Shown: positions 17,126 to 25,698, counted from the stretch's first letter. The stretch is 64,000 nt of DNA from CAVXUB01 sp963764805 (GCA_963764805.1 CAVXUB010000001.1:186001-250000), one strand, 5' to 3'. The notes: a model not told the origin generated them from the sequence alone. Translations and numbers: made by a program.

Positions 17126-18943
17126 TCAGAGGTCGAGCGGGTCGACCACGACCCGCACTCCGACGTCTGCCGGACGTGCCGAGGCCAGGGCGTCGCAGAG
17201 CATCTCGTGGTCGGGTGCCTTCACCAGGAACCTGCCGCCGCCGAGGTCCGCCACCTCCACAGGGTGCCCGCCGAGGCGCACCGCCATCTCACCGGCCAAC
17301 CGGCCGTCGATGCGGGCGACCGCAGAGTAGGGCGGCAGTCCGAGCCGGCGCCGTCGCCCTGTTTCGGCCGCTGCGAGGATCCCCGGGTCGCCGAGCTCGG
17401 CGGCGCGGATCACCTCATGACCGGGCTGGCCGGTCTGGATCGCCACCCGGCCGCCGGCGTCCCGCCCACCTACCAGCCGCCCACCGGCCGCCACCAGCGC
17501 CAGAGCCTGCTCCGGGGCCCGCATGCGCTGCGCCATCAGCTCGGCGTCGAAGTCGAGGAAGGCCACCACGCAAGCGGCGAGCGCACGGTGCAGCACCGCT
17601 TCGGTCCCGACAAGGACCGGAACCTGGCGGAGCGTTTGCCAGTCCTCCCTGGTCCGGGCCGTGACCTCGAGAGTACGGAGCCCCGTCAGCGCCTCGATCT
17701 CGACGGCAGCCCTGGCCGTCCCCACGCGGAGGACCGCCAGGCGCATCGAACCGCACTCGGCGCAGATCACCGGCCTCGACGTCCCGCAGGCGGCACAGTC
17801 GAGCGTGGACGCCGTAGCCAGCTCCGTCGGGGGCCGCCGCTCCAAGCCGCGACCGCAGCCGCCGCATGCCGCCAGTGCTCCGCACCCCTTGCAGGCGAGC
17901 AGCCGTGCCTGGCCGGTCCGGTTGAGCACGACGACGGCCGGCCGGCCCGGGACGGCGGCCCTGGCCTCCCGGATCAACTCGGCAAGGCGCGACGGGTACC
18001 TTCCAGCCCGCGGATCCTCGCCACGCCTGTCGATGACCTCGACCGCCGGCCATGACTGTTGCTCCTCCGCCGGGGGCAGCTGCACCAATGTCCCCCATGC
18101 CAGCTGCTCCGCCGACGGGCAGGGAGTCGCCAGGATGCAAGGGGCCGAAGCGCGCCGGGCGCGCTCGGCGGCCACCAGCCATGCGCTCCAGTTAGGGGAG
18201 CGTGTCTCGACGAGAGCCTCCGAGTGGGCGTCGAGGACGACGATCGCCGCAGGATGGCGAAGTGGCGCAAGGACCGCTGCCCGTGTGCCCACCACGACAG
18301 CCGCCTCGTCGGCGGCGCGGCGCCACTCCTCCGGCTGCAGAGCCACTGGCCGGTCACCGACGCCGGCGAGAGCTCGCGCCAGCGCCTCTGCACCTCGCCT
18401 GCTCTCGGTCAGCACGAGAACACTTCGCTCGGCCGGGATCCGGACCAGCAGATCACGGACGAAGTCGGTCCTGGCGTACGAAGGAGGGAGGCGGACGACG
18501 GCCCTCGCCTCCGCCAGGGCGTGGCTTGCGACTCCGCCAGCCTCGTCGGGCCGGCGGGCCGGGTGGGCGCTCATCGGCTGGCGGCCCGGCTCCCCGGCCG
18601 GCTCCCCGGCCGGCCCCCGTGTGGCGGTCGCGCCCACGAGGGGGACGATCCTCGGCGCCGAGGCAGCGTGGAGGAAGGGGCGCAACGGTCCCGCCCACCG
18701 CCAGGCCGCCCACCTGCAGAGCTCGACCGTCTCCTCATCCGGCCCTCGGCTGACCAGCGCGGCGAGCTCTCGTAGGTCGACACCCTCGGGGGCTGCTTCC
18801 GGATGCCCGACGACCCAGCCCCGCACCTGCCGACCCCCTAGCGGCACCCGCACCACGGTCCCGATGGCCGCCGGCTGCATTCGAGGCGGCGCCAGGTAGT
18901 CGAAGGCCTTGTCGAAGCCGGAGACGTCAGGCAGCACCTGCAC
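17126..18943 (-). CDS. priA: PriA-like primosomal protein N' with degenerate ATPase motifs
   Basis: PriA restarts stalled replication forks. The 605-residue product keeps the N-terminal DNA-binding start (LPDVSGFDKAFDYLAP), the VVGTRAAVLAPL block and the eight-Cys zinc region (CKGCG, CGGCG, CAACG, CAECG). The Walker A loop is replaced by RLPPSYARTDF and the DEEH box by LDAHSE, so it should not hydrolyse ATP. Helicase-inactive PriA is known in actinobacteria, so this is family-typical. The frame is open for about 130 nt upstream to the metK stop without a usual start codon; GTG 18943 is the first. It follows metK in the same operon. Confidence 0.88.
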   Translation of the reverse strand: MQVLPDVSGFDKAFDYLAPPRMQPAAIGTVVRVPLGGRQVRGWVVGHPEAAPEGVDLRELAALVSRGPDEETVELCRWAAWRWAGPLRPFLHAASAPRIVPLVGATATRGPAGEPAGEPGRQPMSAHPARRPDEAGGVASHALAEARAVVRLPPSYARTDFVRDLLVRIPAERSVLVLTESRRGAEALARALAGVGDRPVALQPEEWRRAADEAAVVVGTRAAVLAPLRHPAAIVVLDAHSEALVETRSPNWSAWLVAAERARRASAPCILATPCPSAEQLAWGTLVQLPPAEEQQSWPAVEVIDRRGEDPRAGRYPSRLAELIREARAAVPGRPAVVVLNRTGQARLLACKGCGALAACGGCGRGLERRPPTELATASTLDCAACGTSRPVICAECGSMRLAVLRVGTARAAVEIEALTGLRTLEVTARTREDWQTLRQVPVLVGTEAVLHRALAACVVAFLDFDAELMAQRMRAPEQALALVAAGGRLVGGRDAGGRVAIQTGQPGHEVIRAAELGDPGILAAAETGRRRRLGLPPYSAVARIDGRLAGEMAVRLGGHPVEVADLGGGRFLVKAPDHEMLCDALASARPADVGVRVVVDPLDL

Positions 18944-19077
18944 CAGCTCATCGCCCGGCTGAGGGGCACTCCCGGAGGGACCCGGCGGCGCGGAGGGCTT
19001 GCGCGGGCGTCGGGCCGGCGCGAGGCCTCCGAGGGGGAGTAGTTGTTGCTGCTCGCTCAGGGCTGCTCGGTGCCGGG

Positions 19078-20277
19078 TCAGAGCCCGAGCGCGGCCCGCA
19101 GGTCGTCGACGCGGGGCGTCTGCTCCCAGGTGAACTCGGGCTCTGGGCGGCCGAAGTGGCCGTAGGCAGCGGTGGCGCGGAAGATCGGGCGCCTGAGGTC
19201 GAGGTCTCGGATGATGGCGGCGGGCCGCAGGTCGAACAGCTCCCCGACAGCATTGGAGATCCGTTCCGGATCGACTACATGGGTGTCGAAGGTCTCGATC
19301 ATCAGCGAGACCGGCTGGGCGACGCCGATCGCGTATGCGACCTGCACCTCGCAGCGAGAGGCTGCGCCGGCGGCGACGACGTGCTTGGCGACCCAGCGAG
19401 CGGCGTAGGCGCCTGAACGGTCGACCTTCGAAGGATCCTTGCCGGAGAAGGCGCCACCACCGTGGCGGGCGGCGCCGCCGTAGGTGTCGACGATGATCTT
19501 GCGCCCTGTCAGCCCGGTGTCGGCGCGGGGCCCGCCGACCTCGAACACACCGGTCGGGTTGACGAGGACTCGGTACTCGCTGACGTCGATCGAGTCCGAG
19601 GTGGCGAGCGGTTTGATCACATGCTCGATCAGGTCCGGCCGGAGCTGGTCGTTGATGTCGATCCCGGCGGCGTGCTGGGTGGAGATCAGGACCGTCCGCA
19701 ACGCCACCGGCTTGCCCTTGTCGTACTCGACGCTCACCTGGGTCTTTCCGTCCGGGCGTAGGTAGCCGACCTGGCCCGACTTGCGTACCTCGGACATCTT
19801 GTAGGCCAGGCGGTGAGCGAGCCAGATCGGGAGCGGCATCAGGTCTTCGGTCTCGTCACAGGCGTAGCCGAACATCATCCCCTGGTCCCCGGCTCCCTGC
19901 GCGTTGAGCTGGTCCTCGCCGCCGCTGCCGGTGCGCACCTCGAGTGCGGTGTCGACGCCGACGGCGATGTCGGGCGACTGCTCGTCGATCGAGACGATGA
20001 CGCCGCACGAGCTCCCGTCGAAGCCGTGCTCGTCCCGGTCGTAGCCGATGTCGCATACCGTCTGGCGCGCGATGCGGGCGATGTCGACGTAGGTCGAGGT
20101 GGTGATCTCTCCCGCCACCACCACCAGTCCGGTGGTCAGCAGCGTCTCGCAGGCGACACGCCCGTACGGGTCCTCAGCCAGGACGGCGTCGAGCACCGCG
20201 TCGGAGACCTGGTCGGCCATCTTGTCCGGATGGCCCTCGGTGACCGACTCCGAGGTGAAGATGTGACGAGTGCTCAA
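19078..20277 (-). CDS. metK: S-adenosylmethionine synthase
   Basis: Makes S-adenosylmethionine from methionine and ATP. The 399-residue product shows FTSESVTEGHPDKMADQVSD at the N-terminus, the GAGDQGMMFGYACDE motif and the phosphate-binding GGGAFSGKDPSKVDRSGAYA loop. The start is TTG at 20277, with TTGA overlapping the coaBC stop and an AAAGGGAG ribosome site about 9 nt upstream. S-adenosylmethionine also supplies the radical SAM enzyme encoded later in the window. The order coaBC-metK-priA is a conserved actinobacterial arrangement. Confidence 0.96.
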   Translation of the reverse strand: MSTRHIFTSESVTEGHPDKMADQVSDAVLDAVLAEDPYGRVACETLLTTGLVVVAGEITTSTYVDIARIARQTVCDIGYDRDEHGFDGSSCGVIVSIDEQSPDIAVGVDTALEVRTGSGGEDQLNAQGAGDQGMMFGYACDETEDLMPLPIWLAHRLAYKMSEVRKSGQVGYLRPDGKTQVSVEYDKGKPVALRTVLISTQHAAGIDINDQLRPDLIEHVIKPLATSDSIDVSEYRVLVNPTGVFEVGGPRADTGLTGRKIIVDTYGGAARHGGGAFSGKDPSKVDRSGAYAARWVAKHVVAAGAASRCEVQVAYAIGVAQPVSLMIETFDTHVVDPERISNAVGELFDLRPAAIIRDLDLRRPIFRATAAYGHFGRPEPEFTWEQTPRVDDLRAALGL

Positions 20278-21530
20278 GACTCAGCTCCCTTTGTCGAGAA
20301 GTGCGAATCATGGGTCCGATCGAGCAGGGCCGAGGCGGCGTCGAGGACCGCTTCGGCGACCGCTGCCTTGCTCGTGAGGGAGATCTCCGTGCGTTGGCCG
20401 TCGCTGCGGAGGATGCTCACCGCGTTCGTATCGTGCGCGAAACCTACCCCGGGTGCCGACACGTCGTTCGCCACGATCAGATCGATCCCCTTCGCCGCCA
20501 TCTTGGCCGCGGCCCGCTCGGCCACGTCCTCGGTCTCGGCGGCGAAACCGACAAGGACCTGTCCGTCCCGGCGCCTGCGGCCGAGCTCGGCCAAGATGTC
20601 GGGCGTCGGCTCCAGCACCATCTCAGGCGTGCCCTCGGACTTGCGCAGCTTGTGGGCAGCAGCGAGCTTCGGCCGGAAGTCGGCGACGGCGGCAGCCATC
20701 ACCACCACGTCGGCCGCGGGGGCGCTCGAGAGCACGGCGCGCTCCATCTCCGCCGCCGTCTCGACGCGTATCGCCTCGACGCCGGCCGGGACGCCCAGGT
20801 CCGAGGTGGTGACAAGGGTCACGGCCGCGCCTCTGCGGGCGGCGGAGGCGGCAACGGCATGGCCCTGCTTTCCCGACGAGCGGTTGCCGATGTAGCGGAC
20901 AGGGTCGATCGGCTCCCGGGTGCCACCGGCGCTGACCAGCACGCGCCGCCCGGCGAGATCGGCCCCGACGCGTCTCTGCGAAGCGAGGATCCGCTCGGCG
21001 GCATCGGCGATGGCGGCCGGCTCGGCGAGCCGCCCCGTGCCAGAGTCACCACCTGCCAGCCGCCCCTCCTCCGGCGGCAGGACGTAGACGCCGCGCGAAG
21101 CCAGCAGGCCGAGGTTCGACTGCACGGCCGCGTGCTCCCACATCTCGGTGTGCATGGCGGGGCACAGCAGCACGGGCGCCCGAGTCGCCAGCAGGACGGA
21201 CGTGAGCAAGTCAGACGAGATGCCGGCGGCGTAGCTGCCGATCACACGCGCCGTCGCCGGCGCCACGATCACGAGGTCCGCCCTCTGCCCGAGCCGGGTG
21301 TGGGGGATCGGGTCGCTGGCGTCATCGAAGATCTGGGTCTTGGCGGACTCGGACGCCAGCGCGGAGAAGGTGACAGCTCCCACGAAACGCTGCGCGTTCT
21401 CGGTCAACACCGGCACCACGTGCGCTCCGCCGTCCACCAGCAGCCGGCAGAGCTCGACCGCCTTGTAGGCGGCGATGCCGCCGCTGACGCCGAGAACCAC
21501 GGTGGCACCGGCCAGGCTCCTGCGTTCCAT
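20274..21530 (-). CDS. coaBC: Bifunctional phosphopantothenoylcysteine decarboxylase/phosphopantothenate-cysteine ligase
   Basis: Two consecutive steps of coenzyme A synthesis in one polypeptide of 418 residues. The N-terminal FMN-dependent CoaC domain has GVSGGIAAYKAVEL, the catalytic-type LLCPAMHTEMW motif and the substrate-clamp region GGDSGTGRL. The C-terminal CoaB domain begins near VLVSAGGTREPIDPVRYIGN followed by RSSGKQG. The ATG at 21530 lies about 30 nt past the rpoZ stop, and the stop overlaps metK. Confidence 0.95.
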   Translation of the reverse strand: MERRSLAGATVVLGVSGGIAAYKAVELCRLLVDGGAHVVPVLTENAQRFVGAVTFSALASESAKTQIFDDASDPIPHTRLGQRADLVIVAPATARVIGSYAAGISSDLLTSVLLATRAPVLLCPAMHTEMWEHAAVQSNLGLLASRGVYVLPPEEGRLAGGDSGTGRLAEPAAIADAAERILASQRRVGADLAGRRVLVSAGGTREPIDPVRYIGNRSSGKQGHAVAASAARRGAAVTLVTTSDLGVPAGVEAIRVETAAEMERAVLSSAPAADVVVMAAAVADFRPKLAAAHKLRKSEGTPEMVLEPTPDILAELGRRRRDGQVLVGFAAETEDVAERAAAKMAAKGIDLIVANDVSAPGVGFAHDTNAVSILRSDGQRTEISLTSKAAVAEAVLDAASALLDRTHDSHFSTKGAES

Positions 21531-21561
21531 CGCTGCCCCGGCGCGGCCGTCGGGTCGTCAG

Positions 21562-21930
21562 CTAGGCGCCGAGGTCGCCGTCGCCGGCGGGCTCCTCGTT
21601 GGCCTCACCGTCTCCGGCCGTGGCGCTCCAGAGGGCCAGGTCGCCGTCTGCCGGCTCGTCCTCGCCCTCGGCCGGGGCGGCCTCGTCGATCCGCACGCTC
21701 TTCACCTTGCCTGCTGCGATCTCCTCGAGGGCGATCGAGAGCGGCTTGCGGGCGACGGAAGTCACCTGCGGGGGCACGATCGAGCCGAGGCCCTCCCCCA
21801 ACTGGTTGAAGTAGGAGTTGATCTGTCGGCCGCGCTTGGCCGAGAGGGTCACCAGGGTGAACTTGGAGTCGACCTTGTCGAGGAGTGTCTCGATCGGGGG
21901 GTCGATCATCGTGCTGCGCGTCTCGGCCAT
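21562..21930 (-). CDS. rpoZ: DNA-directed RNA polymerase subunit omega
   Basis: Omega helps assemble and stabilise the RNA polymerase beta' subunit. The 122-residue product contains PPIETLLDKVDSKFTLVTLS, AKRGRQINSYF and KPLSIALEEIAAGKV, the core omega motifs, followed by a long acidic Ala/Glu/Asp tail. The ATG at 21930 has a clear GGAGGAAAG ribosome site. A longer frame reaches 22116 but lacks conservation. It is separated from gmk by 220 nt carrying its own -10 box and small repeats. Confidence 0.95.
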   Translation of the reverse strand: MAETRSTMIDPPIETLLDKVDSKFTLVTLSAKRGRQINSYFNQLGEGLGSIVPPQVTSVARKPLSIALEEIAAGKVKSVRIDEAAPAEGEDEPADGDLALWSATAGDGEANEEPAGDGDLGA

Positions 21931-22008
21931 CTGCTCTTTCCTCCGGGTTGCTCCCGCACGACAGAGCCCTCGAATAAAGGGCGCGCCAACAGGAGCGGGC
22001 GTCGCTCC

Positions 22009-22014
22009 ACTATA
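22009..22014 (-). promoter_or_regulatory. -10 box upstream of rpoZ
   Basis: Minus-strand TATAGT lies about 80 nt upstream of the rpoZ ATG in the gmk-rpoZ spacer, one base from the TATAAT consensus and rare in such GC-rich DNA. It would start the rpoZ-coaBC-metK-priA transcript. A -35 match is not obvious at 17 nt. Confidence 0.45.
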
Positions 22015-22083
22015 CAACCGGCTGGCAGATCCCCAGGTGGGGCGGACCCCAGCTGGGGCGGGTGGTGCCAGGTGGGCCGGCTG

Positions 22084-22124
22084 GTGCCGGCTCTGCAAGC
22101 CGGTGCCGGCTCGCAAGCCGGTGC
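22084..22124. repeat. Two tandem small hairpins in the gmk-rpoZ spacer
   Basis: The unit GTGCCGGCT-(2-4 nt)-AAGCCGGT is repeated twice in tandem. Each copy folds into a 6-bp CCGGCT/AGCCGG stem (22087-22103 and 22106-22121). It lies downstream of the gmk stop, so the repeats may end or process the gmk mRNA. No U-tract follows. Confidence 0.45.
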
Positions 22125-22150
22125 CCGTTGGGACCGGGTCGCCGACGGGC

Positions 22151-22696
22151 CTAGCGGCCGCGCGCCGCCCGGAAGGCCTCCACCACCTGCGCCAGCTCCT
22201 CTACCGCGCGCTGGATGTCGTCGTTCACGATCACGTGGTCGGCGATCTTCCGGCCGACCTCGACCTCGTGCGCCGCCATCTCCATGCGCCGGCGGATGTG
22301 GGCTTCGGAGTCGCCGCGGCCACGAAGGCGCGCCTCCGCCTCCTCCGGCGAGGGCGGCACCACGAGGATGCAGCACACATCCTCGCAACGCTCCATCACC
22401 TGTTCGGCACCCTGCACGTCGATCTCGAGCAGCAGGTCGCGGCCCTCTGGAGGTTCGGGCATCGGGGTCCCGTACATGTGACCCGCCACATCGGCGTGTT
22501 CCAGGAACCCGCCGGCTCGCACCCGAGCGGCGAAAGCATCGGGATCGACGAAGGTATACGCGTCTACGGATTCGCCGGCGCGCCGCTGCCTCGTTGTCCA
22601 CGAGCGGCTGAGCCACAGCTGCTGGTCCCGCTCCAGCAGCTTCGAGATGAGAGTCCCTTTGCCGACCCCGCCAGGCCCGCAGATGATGAGGATCAG
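22151..22696 (-). CDS. gmk: Guanylate kinase with an apparent CTG start
   Basis: Phosphorylates GMP to GDP. The frame contains LILIICGPGGVGKGTLISKL (P-loop), LSRSWTTRQRRAGESVDAY (GMP-binding region) and LLLEIDVQGAEQVMER, then VVPPSPEEAEARLRGRG to the end, giving 181 residues. No ATG, GTG or TTG precedes the P-loop in frame. The only sensible start is CTG at 22696, which overlaps the mihF stop as CTGA, the same 4-nt coupling used by neighbouring genes. A start at the internal GTG 22522 would delete the P-loop and cannot be right. A lost base near the start is the alternative explanation. Confidence 0.88.
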   Translation of the reverse strand: MILIICGPGGVGKGTLISKLLERDQQLWLSRSWTTRQRRAGESVDAYTFVDPDAFAARVRAGGFLEHADVAGHMYGTPMPEPPEGRDLLLEIDVQGAEQVMERCEDVCCILVVPPSPEEAEARLRGRGDSEAHIRRRMEMAAHEVEVGRKIADHVIVNDDIQRAVEELAQVVEAFRAARGR

Positions 22697-23013
22697 GGTC
22701 GGTGGACCGCCTCGAGCAACGACTCGCGTTGCTTGGCTCCGAGACCCTGGAGCCGCCGGGACTCGCTGATGCCGATCTGCTCCATCAGGCGATGAGCCTT
22801 GACCTTGCCCGTGCCGGGCAACGCCTCGAGGACCGACACGACCTTCATCTTGCCGACCGTGTCGTCGCTGTCAGCCTTCTCGAGCAGTTCCTTGAGCGAC
22901 ATTCGCGAACTCTTCAGATGGTCCTTGTACTCCGCGCGGGCCTTGCGAGCCTGCGCTGCCTTCTCCAGCGCGGCAGTGCGCTGGGCCGGAGTGAGATCGG
23001 GAGGTTGGGGCAT
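22693..23013 (-). CDS. mihF: Actinobacterial integration host factor
   Basis: Small nucleoid-associated DNA-binding protein specific to actinobacteria. The 106-residue product has the family core RTAALEKAAQARKARAEYK, LKSSRMSLKELLEKAD, then MKVVSVLEALPGTGKVKAH with RLMEQIGISESRRLQGLG. The helix-hairpin region near LPGTGKVKA binds DNA. The ATG at 23013 is 8 nt from a TAAGGT -10 box, suggesting a leaderless transcript. It heads the mihF-gmk pair and is a good marker for the phylum. Confidence 0.95.
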   Translation of the reverse strand: MPQPPDLTPAQRTAALEKAAQARKARAEYKDHLKSSRMSLKELLEKADSDDTVGKMKVVSVLEALPGTGKVKAHRLMEQIGISESRRLQGLGAKQRESLLEAVHRP

Positions 23014-23027
23014 GACCAGCTACCTTA
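23014..23027 (-). promoter_or_regulatory. Leaderless -10 promoter element of mihF
   Basis: Minus-strand TAAGGT (23022-23027) lies 8 nt upstream of the mihF ATG with no Shine-Dalgarno site between. This marks a promoter separating mihF-gmk from the transporter genes. Confidence 0.45.
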
Positions 23028-23191
23028 GCGCGCAACTTGCGGTCTCATCGTTGCGAGGGTGCCTCGTCGCAGGGCTTGACGCACCGCCGCAGCCAGGCCG
23101 CAGCACAGGTCGCAGCGGGGCCGCAGCACCTGCCGGGGCGCTCTCATCCGGAGCCCAGCGGGAGCGAGTACATACCCCCCCGAGCTGGCAC

Positions 23192-23252
23192 TAGGCTCTG
23201 CGAACCGGGCGATGAGCCTTGCCGGATCACGAAGTCTTGCCGGATCACGAAG
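23192..23252 (+). promoter_or_regulatory. -10 box and 17-nt tandem repeat upstream of the fused ABC ATPase gene
   Basis: TAGGCT (23192-23197) is a plausible plus-strand -10. Downstream, CTTGCCGGATCACGAAG occurs twice (23218-23234 and 23236-23252) with an 18-nt period. The second copy ends 14 nt before the ATG at 23267, so both repeats would lie in the 5' untranslated leader. An AAGGGG site between repeat and ATG can serve as ribosome-binding site. Confidence 0.4.
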
Positions 23253-23266
23253 GGGTGGGCCGAGTA

Positions 23267-25348
23267 ATGGGAAACGTCCTCGAGATCGAGAACATGCGGA
23301 CCGAGTTCCACCTGCGCACGTCGAACGTGGCGGCGGTGGACGGCGTGTCCTTCTCGGTGGGGCCCGGTGAGTGCGTGGGCCTCGTCGGTGAGTCGGGCTG
23401 CGGGAAGAGCACCACCGGGCTCTCGATCATGCGCCTGCTGCCGGGCGTCGGGCACATCACCCAGGGATCGATCAAGCTCGACGGTCGGGACCTCGTCGGC
23501 CTTTCCGAGCGGGAGATGCGCCAGGTACGTGGTGACGAGATCTCGATGATCTTCCAGGATCCGATGACGTCGCTCAATCCGACGATGACGATCGGCAAGC
23601 AGATCGCCGAGGGCGTCCGACTGCACCGGGGGGCGAACAAGGCAGAGGCGCGCGAGCGGGCCCTAGAGGTGCTGACCCTCGTCGGCATGCCACGTCCGGC
23701 CGAGCGGCTCGACTACTACCCGCACCAGCTGTCGGGCGGCCTCCGCCAGCGCGTGATGATCGCCATGGCGCTCGCCTGCGAGCCGAAGCTGCTCATCGCC
23801 GACGAGCCGACGACCGCTCTCGACGTCACGATCCAGGCACAGATCCTCAACCTCATCGACGACCTTCGCCAGCGCTTGAACATGGCGGTGCTGCTGATCA
23901 CCCACGACATGGGTGTCATAGCCGGCCGCACCGACCGCGTGATGGTCATGTACGCAGGCCGCATCGCCGAGGGTGCCGGAACCGTCGAGCTCTTCACGTC
24001 GATGCGGCATCCCTACTCGGAGGCGCTGCTGGAGTCGATCCCGAAGATCGACCAGGACTCGACGCAGAAGCTCTACAACATCCCGGGGATACCTCCGGAT
24101 CTGTCGAAGACGATCATGAACTGCCGTTTCGAGCCGAGGTGCCAGTACTCGACGCAGCGCTGCCGCGAGGAAGACCCCGCGCTCACGGGCAGCCCGGAGC
24201 ACGTCTTCGCCTGCTTCAACCCGGTCGGCGGGACGCTCTCCCAGCGAGAGGCGACTTTGATCGCCGCCGAGTCTGCCGGTCGTGCCGACCGGGAGGCCTC
24301 CAGGATCCATGACCTCGAGTCACGTCGTGTGATCCTCGAGCTCGACCACCTCGTCAAGGAGTTCCCGGTCACCGCCGGCGCTGTGATGCAGCGCAAGATC
24401 GGCGCAGTCCACGCGGTCTCGGACGTGTCGTTCCGCATCCGGGAGGGCGAGACGTTCGGCCTCGTCGGCGAATCGGGCTGCGGCAAGACGACGATCGGTC
24501 GCCTGATCGTCGGTTTGGAGAAGCCTAATTCGGGCGCGATCCGCTTCGACGGGGTGGACGTCACGCAGCTCTCCGGATCCGACATGCGGCGCGCTCGCCG
24601 TGACATGCAGCTGATGTTCCAGGACCCTTACGCCTCCCTCGATCCGCGCATGCGAGTCGGCACGATCCTTCGCGAACCGCTCGCCGTGCAGAAGATGGGG
24701 ACGACCAAGGAGCAGTGGGAAAGGGTGGCGGAGCTGCTGCGTGAGGTCGGCTTGAACCCGAAGTCGGTCAACCTCTACCCGCACGAGTTCTCGGGTGGGC
24801 AGCGGCAGCGTATCGGCTTCGCCCCCGCGTTGACCCTCAACCCCCGCCTCATCGTGGCGGACGAGCCTGTGTCGGCCCTCGACGTGTCGATCCAGGCGCA
24901 GGTCCTCAACATGATGAAGAACCTGCAGAGAAAGCACTCGCTCACCTACATCGTGATCTCGCACGACCTGGCGGTCATCAAGTACCTGGCCGACACGATC
25001 GGCGTGATGTACCTCGGCAAGCTGGTGGAGATCGGCCCCGCCCAGGAGGTCTACGAGCGGGCGAGCCACCATTACACACGGGGGCTCATCGACACGATCC
25101 CGGTGCCCGACCCGATCAAGGAGAGGTCCAAGGCCGCCCGCCTGATGACCGGTGAGCTGCCCTCGGCCGTGAACCCGCCGTCCGGCTGCCGCTTCCGCAC
25201 GCGCTGCCCGGCGGCTCAGGAGATCTGCGCCGTGCAGGAGCCGCAGATGCGGGCGTTCGGGCTGCAGCACTACGCGGCCTGTCACTTCCCGCTGCATGAG
25301 CCCCTGCAGGGCGAGCCCCCGACTGCGTCGCCGTACGCCACCGTTTAG
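23267..25348 (+). CDS. Fused oligopeptide/dipeptide ABC transporter ATP-binding protein (two ATPase domains)
   Basis: One 693-residue protein carries both ATPases of an Opp/Dpp importer. Domain 1 has Walker A GESGCGKST, signature LSGGLRQRV and Walker B LLIADEPTTALD. Domain 2 (from about residue 350) has GESGCGKTT, FSGGQRQRI and LIVADEPVSALD. Each domain ends in the oligopeptide-transporter C-terminal extension with Cys-rich CRFEPRCQYS and CRFRTRCPAAQEIC motifs, which bind a [4Fe-4S] cluster in some relatives. The ATG at 23267 is preferred over TTG 23219 because the upstream stretch encodes the leader repeat. It is on plus and faces the permease genes, ending in a duplicated palindromic repeat. 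Confidence 0.93.
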   Translation: MGNVLEIENMRTEFHLRTSNVAAVDGVSFSVGPGECVGLVGESGCGKSTTGLSIMRLLPGVGHITQGSIKLDGRDLVGLSEREMRQVRGDEISMIFQDPMTSLNPTMTIGKQIAEGVRLHRGANKAEARERALEVLTLVGMPRPAERLDYYPHQLSGGLRQRVMIAMALACEPKLLIADEPTTALDVTIQAQILNLIDDLRQRLNMAVLLITHDMGVIAGRTDRVMVMYAGRIAEGAGTVELFTSMRHPYSEALLESIPKIDQDSTQKLYNIPGIPPDLSKTIMNCRFEPRCQYSTQRCREEDPALTGSPEHVFACFNPVGGTLSQREATLIAAESAGRADREASRIHDLESRRVILELDHLVKEFPVTAGAVMQRKIGAVHAVSDVSFRIREGETFGLVGESGCGKTTIGRLIVGLEKPNSGAIRFDGVDVTQLSGSDMRRARRDMQLMFQDPYASLDPRMRVGTILREPLAVQKMGTTKEQWERVAELLREVGLNPKSVNLYPHEFSGGQRQRIGFAPALTLNPRLIVADEPVSALDVSIQAQVLNMMKNLQRKHSLTYIVISHDLAVIKYLADTIGVMYLGKLVEIGPAQEVYERASHHYTRGLIDTIPVPDPIKERSKAARLMTGELPSAVNPPSGCRFRTRCPAAQEICAVQEPQMRAFGLQHYAACHFPLHEPLQGEPPTASPYATV

Positions 25349-25640
25349 AGGCACGGCCGTCGCCCGGTCTGGCCCGGAACGGGCAGCAGACGACGGGCAA
25401 CGGGCACCTGGGTACCATTTTGCGACAGGCATGTCCTACAAAGGTACCCAGCCGCCCTTGAAGCGGCTGCGGCGTAAAAGCCGTCACCGAACGGCTCGCC
25501 CGTACGCGACCCTTAGAGGCACGGCCGTCGCCCGCCGGCCACGACAGGCAGCTGGCGACCGCCTACTGGGTACCGTTTCCCGACACGCGTGTCCTAAAAG
25601 AGTACCCAGCTGCCCCTAAAGCCGAGCTGGCGGAGGTGAC
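25331..25640. repeat. Tandem duplicated unit with 44-bp palindromes between convergent genes
   Basis: Two units of about 168 nt start at 25331 and 25500. Both begin CCGTACGC and share TTAGAGGCACGGCCGTCGCC at 25345 and 25513. Both contain a 44-nt near-palindrome (25408-25451 and 25566-25609) with arms CTGGGTACC and GGTACCCAG (one base changed in copy 2) around an inner GACA...TGTC dyad. The first unit includes the last 17 nt of the ATPase gene and its stop. The place, between the convergent ends of the ATPase and dppC-like genes, suits a bidirectional terminator or a REP-type element. The rest of the 350-nt interval shows no gene. Confidence 0.7.
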
Positions 25641-25698
25641 GTGGCGTGAACCCGCCGCGGAACGAGCGTCGAACAAAGGCCGCTGATCGCCAGCCGAA

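Noticed and set aside
17126..18943. PriA as a decaying pseudogene because ATPase motifs are missing
   Set aside because: The frame is intact, zinc and DNA-binding parts are conserved, and helicase-inactive PriA is known in actinobacteria.
20274..20281. S-adenosylmethionine riboswitch before metK
   Set aside because: metK is coupled to coaBC by a 4-nt overlap, leaving no leader.
22151..22522. Short guanylate kinase starting at GTG 22522
   Set aside because: It would lack the P-loop and GMP-binding region that are intact in the same frame directly upstream.
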